Below, one piece after another: positions 37,506 through 43,866 of a DNA stretch of 64,000 bases. Under the pieces are notes generated by a model. That model saw only the letters and a list, made by a program, of their open reading frames with translations, ran no database searches and was not told the origin of the DNA. A program made the position numbers and the translations under genes. Location of the stretch: positions 744,001 to 808,000 of the forward strand of contig NZ_LT907982.1 in the NCBI RefSeq assembly GCF_900230215.1. The letters run 5' to 3'. Origin of the DNA: Jatrophihabitans sp. GAS493 (GTDB lineage: Bacteria > Actinomycetota > Actinomycetes > Mycobacteriales > Jatrophihabitantaceae). Position 1 is the first letter of the stretch, and each line of letters begins with the position of its first letter.

Positions 37506-37661
37506 TTCGGCCTAGGAGCTCTTTCGACGTCCCCCGACGCCCGGCCCGAACTCCTACTTACGACACTAAACGATAATCACACATTTGTAATTTCGAAGTT
37601 GGGATTTCTTAAAATTGGCCGGATGAACACGGCATAACCTGACAAAAACGGGCAGGATCAG

Positions 37662-37714
37662 GCCGGGCCACCCCGGTCGCAGCCGCTGGCGGCTTGCTCC
37701 CGGAGTGGCCCGGC
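37662..37714 (-). terminator. Terminator of the secreted-protein gene A
   Basis: GCCGGGCCAC (37662-37671) pairs with GTGGCCCGGC (37705-37714), and the centre holds another GCCGC/GCGGC pairing. It lies 18 bases beyond the stop of the minus-strand gene at 37732. Confidence 0.65.
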
Positions 37715-37731
37715 TAACCTGCTTGAGCTAG

Positions 37732-39717
37732 CTACCCCTTCGTGGCCAGTTTCAGCGTGAGGGTGTTGGCGTTGCCCGGGAAGATCGCATTGAGCAGATC
37801 GGTCAGCGCGCCACAGTTGGCGAGCTTGCCGATGGCGAACTTGCTGCTGAGGGTGCCACCGGTGAACGGGCTGAACTCGCCCTTTCCGTTGGAGGCCAGG
37901 TGAATGCTGACCGGCGACGCGGTCGTGCAGTTACCTGAGGTCAGCGGCAGCACACCAAGAGCCTTGACCGACTTGACGCCGAGGTTGGCCTTCAGATCCG
38001 CCGTCACATCCGTCGCACCCGCAGCCAACTGCCCCGTGAGCAGACCCACCTGCGTGAACGACGACACGATCGTGGTCGGGATGAACCCGAACAGCGACGC
38101 ATTCACCGTGATATCCGGAATCGAGGACGTACCGGTGAACGAACCACCCTTGAGGTTGACATCCGTCGAGATCGTCCCCGGACCAACCTTGCCCGTCCCA
38201 TTCACCGTCGGCAGACCAATCGTCCCCGTGGCACTGAAATCGATGTGCGTCAGGTTCGGAGCCGGAGTCGGCGAGGGCGTGGCAACCGGTACGACCCTGG
38301 TGTCGACGATGTTCGAGGTCGCCGGGCCGTGGCCCGGGTCGCCGGAACTGACGCAGCACGTAAAGGTGTTTGCGACGTCAGCGTGGACGTGATGGGTAAC
38401 GCCGACGGTCGGAAACGTGACAGCGCAAGACCCGGACGTGTAGCAGAGGGTCGCACCGGTCGCGTCGTCCACGTATGTGATTGACGTGCCCAATGGCTGC
38501 CCACTCCGCGGCCCGCTCGTGTAGAGGGCGGTCGCGGTGTAGGTGGCCGGCGAACCAAGTTCGACCGTGCTCGGACCGATCAGTTGGACGGACACGGAGT
38601 ATGGGGCGAGATCACCGACCGGTGTGGGCGTCGGTGGTACCGGCGTCGGCTGGGGCGTCGGAAGCACCGATGCGATGACGACGGTGAGGGTGTTCGACAC
38701 ATTGTCCCGTCCGCCGTAGTCCAGCCCGTTCCAGCTCTCCGTCGTAGCGATCAGGTTGTGCGTGCCGGAGTTGAGGTAGAACGTCCCCGTGAAAGTGGTC
38801 GAGATCCCGTTGGGCGCGGTGCTCGTTCCCAGGAGCGTGGTGCCGTCGTAGAACGAGATGTGCCCGACCGGAAGTTGCGCCGTCGCTGTGTAGGTGAACG
38901 GTGTGGCCTCAGCCGCCGCGCTGGTCGGACCGGAGAGCACCACATGCTGGTTCACCGGAATCGGCGTGCCTCGCGGTGTCGGCGGTACGGGCGTCGGCGT
39001 CGGGAAGTCGAGCACCGGCGTCGGCGGCGCAGTTGTCGGCGTCGGGTCATGAACGGTGTTCGAACTGACCGGAATCGAGGCCAGGACGAGGTTGTCGCCG
39101 GCGTTGAACTTGCAGGGGATGATCTGCTTGGCCGCCGGGAGCACGCTGGTGCCGGCCGCGTTCTTCGGGTTGAAGACCGCGTTCACCGTCGTCGCGGTCA
39201 GCACGGCGGTGCCGGCCGAGGTGAGGGTCGCGGTCGGCGAGGGGCCGGTGGCCGTGATGGTGAACTCCGGACCGTCTCCGTTCTCGTCCTGCGTCTGCGG
39301 CACCGGGGTGACCGGTACCGTGGCGACGATCGAGAGATCCGACGGCGATGCATTGGTGAGCGTCGCGCCGGCCGTGATCGAGCCCTCGAGGGTCGTCGCC
39401 CCCAGGATCTGCAGTGCGTCGGTGGTGGCGACGTTCAGCACGATGCTGATGCTGAAGTTCAGCAGCTGGACGGTGTCACCAACCACCGCCCTGTCGGGAA
39501 TCGTGGCACTGATCTTGGCGTCATACGACTCGGCGCCGGCGACCGGAATGGTGCAGGTAGTGGGAACCGTCGCGTCGATCGTCGCTGCAGCGGCCGGCGA
39601 TCCACCGGCGTTCAACATCGCGAACGCGCCGGCGGCGAGTCCCACAACTCCCAGCCCGGCAATTGATCTAGATCTGCTCCACCGCTTCAGCGATGAGGGC
39701 GTGGCTTTACCACCCAT
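37732..39717 (-). CDS. Secreted modular protein A (R domain, two Ig-like domains, C domain)
   Basis: Start 39717 is chosen because GGGAG lies eight bases upstream; the product has 661 residues. After a signal peptide (cleavage near SPAAAAT) come: an R domain (about 46-215; [30 protein letters not shown], a second Cys in IIPCKFNAGD); a Pro/Thr linker; two Ig-like beta domains (VVLSGPTSAAAEATPFTYTA; VQLIGPSTVELGSPATYTA), the second rich in Cys; another PTP linker; and a C domain (about 490-661; [27 protein letters not shown], two Cys). The R domain recalls DUF6801-type actinobacterial secreted domains. There is no sortase motif or membrane tail. A surface or matrix role is inferred. Confidence 0.8.
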   Translation of the reverse strand: MGGKATPSSLKRWSRSRSIAGLGVVGLAAGAFAMLNAGGSPAAAATIDATVPTTCTIPVAGAESYDAKISATIPDRAVVGDTVQLLNFSISIVLNVATTDALQILGATTLEGSITAGATLTNASPSDLSIVATVPVTPVPQTQDENGDGPEFTITATGPSPTATLTSAGTAVLTATTVNAVFNPKNAAGTSVLPAAKQIIPCKFNAGDNLVLASIPVSSNTVHDPTPTTAPPTPVLDFPTPTPVPPTPRGTPIPVNQHVVLSGPTSAAAEATPFTYTATAQLPVGHISFYDGTTLLGTSTAPNGISTTFTGTFYLNSGTHNLIATTESWNGLDYGGRDNVSNTLTVVIASVLPTPQPTPVPPTPTPVGDLAPYSVSVQLIGPSTVELGSPATYTATALYTSGPRSGQPLGTSITYVDDATGATLCYTSGSCAVTFPTVGVTHHVHADVANTFTCCVSSGDPGHGPATSNIVDTRVVPVATPSPTPAPNLTHIDFSATGTIGLPTVNGTGKVGPGTISTDVNLKGGSFTGTSSIPDITVNASLFGFIPTTIVSSFTQVGLLTGQLAAGATDVTADLKANLGVKSVKALGVLPLTSGNCTTASPVSIHLASNGKGEFSPFTGGTLSSKFAIGKLANCGALTDLLNAIFPGNANTLTLKLATKG

Positions 39718-39736
39718 GGACATAACTCCCTCGATT

Positions 39737-39797
39737 GGCGGCCGCGACGGGCCCCGTGCCATCGGTCAACTTAAGAGATGACTGTGTCGCCACCGCG
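39737..39797 (-). promoter_or_regulatory. Structured 5' leader of gene A
   Basis: In the mRNA, the 12-base arm at 39786-39797 pairs with 39737-39748 (ten pairs including one G-U; one G-G mismatch and an unpaired outer end). The 5' arm begins five bases after the -10 box, so it is at or near the mRNA 5' end, and the ribosome site follows the 3' arm. The intervening part shares ATGGCACGGGG with the leader of gene B. Confidence 0.6.
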
Positions 39798-39802
39798 CCT
39801 TG

Positions 39803-39831
39803 AAGTTACGTCCTGTTGCACCCAAATACAA
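39803..39831 (-). promoter_or_regulatory. Promoter of gene A (family type)
   Basis: Read on the minus strand: TTGTAT (39826-39831), 17 bases, TAACTT (39803-39808). Genes B to E carry the same arrangement at the same place. From 39832 to 39972 I see nothing further. Confidence 0.65.
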
Positions 39832-39972
39832 CAGTTTGCGCCAAGGCAATATACCGTTATTACCGGTACTGCCTCGACTGCCGAGTAGTCAAGTTCTCTA
39901 TTTCCCAATCAACGTGAATCGTCAACGAAGTTCGAGGGAATCTCGACGGCGATGCCAGTGCGTTCGCAGCAC

Positions 39973-40015
39973 AATGGCCGGGCATCACCGTACTTGGCGG
40001 CGATACCCGGCCATT
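39973..40015 (-). terminator. Terminator of gene B
   Basis: AATGGCCGGG (39973-39982) and CCCGGCCATT (40006-40015) pair perfectly, with an extra ATC/GAT after one mismatch. It lies 50 bases beyond the gene B stop. It isolates B from A. Confidence 0.65.
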
Positions 40016-40065
40016 GGCCTTACTTCTTACCTACTGGTGGACTTACTTATCGACGAGCGATCTGG

Positions 40066-41496
40066 TCAGCTGTCCTGCGCAACCAGGTCAAGCGTCAGGG
40101 TGTTGTTCGGACCCGGGAAGATGACGTTCAACAGCGGCGTCAGCAGCCCGCAGTTGGCCAGATTCCCGATAGCGAACTTGCTGCTGACGGTGCCACCGGT
40201 GAACGGGCTGAACTCGCCCTTTCCGTTGGAGGCCAGGTGAATGCTGACCGGCGATGCGGTCGTGCAGCTACCGGAGGTCAACGGCAGCACACCGAATGCC
40301 TTGACCGACTTGACTCCGAGGTTCGCCTTGAGGTCGGCTGTCACGTCCTTCGCCCCCGGTGCCAGCTGACCGGTGAGGTCACCGAGCTGCGTGAAGGAGG
40401 AGACGATCGTGGTCGGGATGAAGCCGAAGAGCGAGGCCTTCACCGTGATGTCCGGGAAGGTGGACTTCCCGGTGAATGAACCACCCTTGAGGTTCACGTC
40501 GGTCGAGATGGTGCCTGGACCAACCTTTCCGCTGCCGTTGACCGTCGGAAGTCCGATGGTCCCCGTCGCGTCGAAGTTGATGTGAGTGATGTTCGGCGCC
40601 GGAGTCGGCGACGGCGTACCACCCGGGGTCGGCGTCACCTTCGGCGTCGCAACCGGAGTCGGCGTCACCTTCGGCGTCGCAACCGGAGTCGGCGTCACCT
40701 TCGGCGTCGCAACCGGAGTCGGCGTCACCTTCGGCGTCGCAACCGGAGTCGGCGTCACCTTCGGCGTCGCAACCGGAGTCGGCGTCACCTTCGGCGTCGC
40801 AACCGGAGTCGGCGTCACCTTCGGCGTCGCAACCGGAGTCGGCGTGCTGCCGGCGGTCACCGGAATCTTGGCCAGTACGAGATTGTCACCGGCGTTGAAG
40901 CTGCACGGGATCTTCTGCTTGGCGACCGGAAGCACACTCGTACCGGACGCGTTCTTCGGGTCGAAGACGGCATTCACGGTGGTCGCCGTCAGCGTCGCGG
41001 TGCCGGCCGAGGTCAGCGTCGCCGCTGGCGAAGGGCCGGTTGCGGTGATCGTGAACGCCGGGCCGTCGCCGTTCGCATCCTGCGTCTGCGGCACCGGCGT
41101 GGATGGCACGGTGGCCACGATGGACAGATCGGACGGGTCGGCGTTGGTCAGCGTGGCGCCGGCGGTGATCGAGCCCTGCAGGGTCGTCGCCCCGAGAATC
41201 TGTAGCGCGTCAGTGGTCGCGACATTCAGCAGGATGCTGATCTTGAAGTTATCCAGCTTGACCGAGTCACCGACCTTCGCAGTGTCCGGCACGGTGGCGG
41301 TGATCTTCGCGTCGTACTGCTCCGCGCCAGCCACCGGAATCGTGCAGGTGGTGGGGACGGTCGCGTCGATCGTCGCGGCCGAGGCCGCAGATCCGCCGCC
41401 CATCAGCGCGGCAGTGACGCCGGCGGTGAGACCGACGACCGTCACACCCGCAATGGATTTCATGGTTCTACGCCGCACAAGAGGTGCTGGCATCAT
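40066..41496 (-). CDS. Secreted modular protein B (R domain, [10 protein letters not shown] linker, C domain)
   Basis: AAGGGAG lies just before a double ATG (41496 and 41493); from the first, the product has 476 residues. A signal peptide ends near GSAASAAT. One R domain (about 45-220) contains [30 protein letters not shown] and a second Cys in [11 protein letters not shown] linker of seven identical ten-residue units ([10 protein letters not shown]) leads to a C domain (about 310-476; [35 protein letters not shown], two Cys). Its C domain is almost the same as that of A, including a 66-base identical stretch of DNA. It is exported and has no anchor motif; function is unknown. Confidence 0.8.
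   Translation of the reverse strand: MMPAPLVRRRTMKSIAGVTVVGLTAGVTAALMGGGSAASAATIDATVPTTCTIPVAGAEQYDAKITATVPDTAKVGDSVKLDNFKISILLNVATTDALQILGATTLQGSITAGATLTNADPSDLSIVATVPSTPVPQTQDANGDGPAFTITATGPSPAATLTSAGTATLTATTVNAVFDPKNASGTSVLPVAKQKIPCSFNAGDNLVLAKIPVTAGSTPTPVATPKVTPTPVATPKVTPTPVATPKVTPTPVATPKVTPTPVATPKVTPTPVATPKVTPTPVATPKVTPTPGGTPSPTPAPNITHINFDATGTIGLPTVNGSGKVGPGTISTDVNLKGGSFTGKSTFPDITVKASLFGFIPTTIVSSFTQLGDLTGQLAPGAKDVTADLKANLGVKSVKAFGVLPLTSGSCTTASPVSIHLASNGKGEFSPFTGGTVSSKFAIGNLANCGLLTPLLNVIFPGPNNTLTLDLVAQDS
40628..40845. repeat. 30-base tandem repeat encoding the linker of protein B
   Basis: Seven 30-base units (40628-40837) and eight bases of an eighth are identical to each other, including third codon positions. 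They encode [10 protein letters not shown] on the minus strand. Perfect identity indicates recent expansion or continual homogenisation. Copy number probably varies between strains without breaking the frame. Confidence 0.9.
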
Positions 41497-41512
41497 AGAT
41501 CTCCCTTTGATA

Positions 41513-41571
41513 TACGGCGAGACGCGAACGAGCCCCGTGCCCATTTCTTGGTAGCTGTCTATATCGCCGTA
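41513..41571 (-). promoter_or_regulatory. Structured 5' leader of gene B
   Basis: In the mRNA, TACGGCGA (41564-41571) pairs with TCGCCGTA (41513-41520) over eight perfect pairs. The first arm starts five bases after the -10 box; AAGGGAG follows the second arm after six bases. The loop contains ATGGGCACGGGGCTCGT, close to that of A. Confidence 0.65.
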
Positions 41572-41576
41572 ATTTG

Positions 41577-41605
41577 AACCTACGGACCAGTAGCAAGAAA
41601 TTCAA
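41577..41605 (-). promoter_or_regulatory. Promoter of gene B (family type)
   Basis: Minus strand: TTGAAT (41600-41605), 17 bases ending in TCCG, TAGGTT (41577-41582). In the rest of the 371-base gap to gene C I see only the C terminator and AT-richer sequence. Confidence 0.65.
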
Positions 41606-41736
41606 CTCCTTAAGCAATTCAGATTTTGTCGGCCTTACGAACTATCCAGCTATCGGAGGGATGCTGCGTTTGTCCACGTATTTGTTCCGTGTTCTGTGGT
41701 CGCTTGTACGCCTAGTAGGCGGATTCCCATAAACGT

Positions 41737-41779
41737 AAAGGCCGGGTTACGCCCGCCTGACGGACGCAACCCGGCCTTT
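41737..41779 (-). terminator. Terminator of gene C
   Basis: AAAGGCCGGGTT (41737-41748) and AACCCGGCCTTT (41768-41779) form a perfect 12-pair stem with A/T ends on both sides, so it can stop transcription in either direction. It lies 88 bases beyond the gene C stop. Confidence 0.8.
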
Positions 41780-41867
41780 AATGCCCAGCTAACTTAGCGG
41801 GTTCAGCAATTGCGGAATATACCCAGCGAATTGATATCTCTAACGCAAATTCGCGTGGCATTCATAA

Positions 41868-43589
41868 TTACGTGACGGTAATCGTTCCCAGCACCAGGCT
41901 CTGGCCGGAGTCGAACGAGCAGGGAATCTTCTGCTGCGTCGCGGAGAGCACGCTCGTGCCGGCGGCGTTCTTCGGATTGAAGACGGCGCTGACAGTGGTC
42001 ACCGAGAGCACGGCCGAGCCGGCCGAGGCCAGCGTCGCATAAGGCGCGGTACCGGTCGCCACGACGCTGAATGCCGGGCCGTCACCATTGGCGTCGACCG
42101 TCTGTGGCACGGCGGTCGTGGGCACGGTGGCCGTCGCCTTCAACGCTGTCGGAGTGGCGTGGGTCAGGGTGACCCCGGCCGTCACCGAGCCGGCGATGGT
42201 GGTCGCCCCCAGCAACTGGAGGGCGTCGGTGGTGGGGACGCTCAACAGGATGCTGATCTTGAGGCTGGAGAGCGTCACGGCCGCGCCGACCTTACCGCTG
42301 ATCGGCAGAATTCCGGTGACCTTGGCGACGTAGTGCTGAACTCCGGCAACCGGAATGGTGCAGGTCGCGTTGAGCGTCTTGCTCACCGCGACCGTGGTGG
42401 CCGGGGTGACGGTGATCGATCCGAGCACCAAGCTCTGACCGGCGTCGAAGGTGCAGGCGATCTTCTGCTTGGCTACCGGAAGGACACTGGTTCCGGCCGC
42501 GTTCTTCGGGTTGAAGACCGCGCTGACGGTTGTCGCCGACAGCACGGCGGTGCCGGTCGAGGTGAGCTTGGCCGTCGGAGCTGTGCCGGTCGCGGTGATC
42601 GTGAAGGGCGGCCCGTCGCCGTTCACGTCGACCGTCTGCGGAACAGCCGTGGTCGGGACGGTCGCGGTGGTGGAGAGTGTGGCCGGAGTGGCGTGGGTCA
42701 GCGATGTCCCGGCGGTGATCGACCCGGCAATCGTGGTGGCGCCGAGGATCTGCAGTGCGTCAGTGGTTGCCACGTTCAGCAGGATGCTGATCTTCAAGCT
42801 CGACAGCGTGACCGAGGCTCCGACCTTGGCGGTTATCGGCAAGGTGCCGGTGATCTTCGCCGCGTACTTCTGCGCGCCGGCGACCGGGATCGTGCAGGTG
42901 GTGTTGAGCGTCTTGCTCACCGCGGTGGTCGTTGCCGCCACCGGGATGGTTGCCAGCACCAGACTCTGCCCCGTGTTGAAGGAGCAGGCGATCGCCTGCT
43001 TGGCCACCGGTAGAACGCTCGTGCCGGCCGCGTTCTTCGGGTTGAAGACCGCACTCACGGTTGTCGCGGTCAGAGTCGCGGTGCCAGCCGACGTGAACGT
43101 GGCCGTCGGCGAGGTGCCGGTTGCGGTGATGCTGAACGCCGGGCCGTCACCGTTGGCATCCACGGTCTGCGGAACCGCGGTGGTGGGCACCGTCGCGGTG
43201 ATCGAGAGCGGCGATGGCGTGGCATGGCTCAGCGTGGCGGCCGACTTTATGGAACCCTGCAGCGTGGTCGCGCCCAGGATCTGGAGTGCGTCAGTGGTGG
43301 CGACGTTGAGCTTCACCGAGATGGAGAAGTTCTGCAATGCCACCTTGTCACCTACCTTCGCACTCGTCGGGATGGTGGCCTTCACGACGGCTGTGTATTG
43401 CTGCGCACCGGCCACCGGGATCGTGCAGGTGGTGTTCAGCGTCTTGCTGATGGTCGTGGTGGTGACGGCGGACGCGACGGCGGCACCACTGACAACGGCG
43501 ACCGCGGCGGTGGCGAGGCCGGCGACCAGGCCGACCACCGTCACACCGGATACGGATTTGATCAGCTTTCGCTTCTCAAATGAATCCAT
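41868..43589 (-). CDS. Secreted modular protein C (three tandem R domains)
   Basis: Start 43589 lies six bases after AAGGGAGAG; the product has 573 residues. The signal peptide (VVGLVAGLATAAVAVVSGAA) ends near AVASAV. Then follow three R domains of about 175 residues each, every one with (T/A)TCTIPVAG(A/V)Q, LQ(I/L)LGATT, TAVPQTVD(A/V)NGDGP, VFNPKNAAGTSVL and a second Cys (IACSF, IACTF, IPCSF). No Pro-rich linker and no C domain are present. The two Cys per domain probably form a disulfide. It is the only member made of R domains alone, which shows that R is an independent folding unit. Confidence 0.8.
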   Translation of the reverse strand: MDSFEKRKLIKSVSGVTVVGLVAGLATAAVAVVSGAAVASAVTTTTISKTLNTTCTIPVAGAQQYTAVVKATIPTSAKVGDKVALQNFSISVKLNVATTDALQILGATTLQGSIKSAATLSHATPSPLSITATVPTTAVPQTVDANGDGPAFSITATGTSPTATFTSAGTATLTATTVSAVFNPKNAAGTSVLPVAKQAIACSFNTGQSLVLATIPVAATTTAVSKTLNTTCTIPVAGAQKYAAKITGTLPITAKVGASVTLSSLKISILLNVATTDALQILGATTIAGSITAGTSLTHATPATLSTTATVPTTAVPQTVDVNGDGPPFTITATGTAPTAKLTSTGTAVLSATTVSAVFNPKNAAGTSVLPVAKQKIACTFDAGQSLVLGSITVTPATTVAVSKTLNATCTIPVAGVQHYVAKVTGILPISGKVGAAVTLSSLKISILLSVPTTDALQLLGATTIAGSVTAGVTLTHATPTALKATATVPTTAVPQTVDANGDGPAFSVVATGTAPYATLASAGSAVLSVTTVSAVFNPKNAAGTSVLSATQQKIPCSFDSGQSLVLGTITVT

Positions 43590-43608
43590 TGGAACTCTCC
43601 CTTGGTTA

Positions 43609-43665
43609 GCGGCGACCACTCGCAAGCCGGGTGCTCGCTACGGTAAGTAACTGTCCGGTCGCCGC
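43609..43665 (-). promoter_or_regulatory. Structured 5' leader of gene C
   Basis: In the mRNA, GCGGCGAC (43658-43665) pairs perfectly with GTCGCCGC (43609-43616); an inner GCGAGC/GCTTGC hairpin is possible. The first arm starts seven bases after the -10 box and AAGGGAG follows the second arm. Confidence 0.7.
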
Positions 43666-43672
43666 AGGAAGT

Positions 43673-43701
43673 AACCTACGGACTACTCTGCGCAATTACA
43701 A
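43673..43701 (-). promoter_or_regulatory. Promoter of gene C (family type)
   Basis: Minus strand: TTGTAA (43696-43701), 17 bases ending in TCCG, TAGGTT (43673-43678). Confidence 0.65.
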
Positions 43702-43777
43702 CGGTTTGCGTGACTTATTCGAATTTTACGATTCGGCCGCATTTGTCAGCATCCTGCCGCGTGGGTCGCCCCCGCTC

Positions 43778-43827
43778 TGTCTGCCGAACAACCGGTATCG
43801 GGCTGGAGACCGGTCGTTCGGCAGACA
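43778..43827 (-). terminator. Terminator of gene D
   Basis: Arms 43778-43796 and 43809-43827 match over 19 bases with one exception, which becomes a G-U pair in minus-strand RNA but an A-C mismatch in plus-strand RNA. This favours use by gene D, whose stop is 39 bases away. Confidence 0.75.
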
Positions 43828-43866
43828 AAGCAGCATGGTGTGGAGCGGCGGCGATGCGAAGGCGGA

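Noticed and set aside
37319-37637. Pentapeptide-like reading frames (LGADQ, WGLTS) over the 15-base repeats
   Set aside because: All frames stay open because the unit is 15 bases. None has a ribosome site or a sensible continuation, and the pattern is not the A(D/N)LXX of pentapeptide proteins.
40628-40845. 30-base repeats looked at as a CRISPR array
   Set aside because: Units are contiguous with no spacers, stay in frame and encode the linker of a secreted protein. The 15-base repeats at 37345-37455 fail for the same reason.
40586-41554. Plus-strand open frame with [10 protein letters not shown] repeats opposite gene B
   Set aside because: The repeats are the antisense reading of the [10 protein letters not shown] linker. 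The minus strand has a ribosome site, signal peptide and paralogues.
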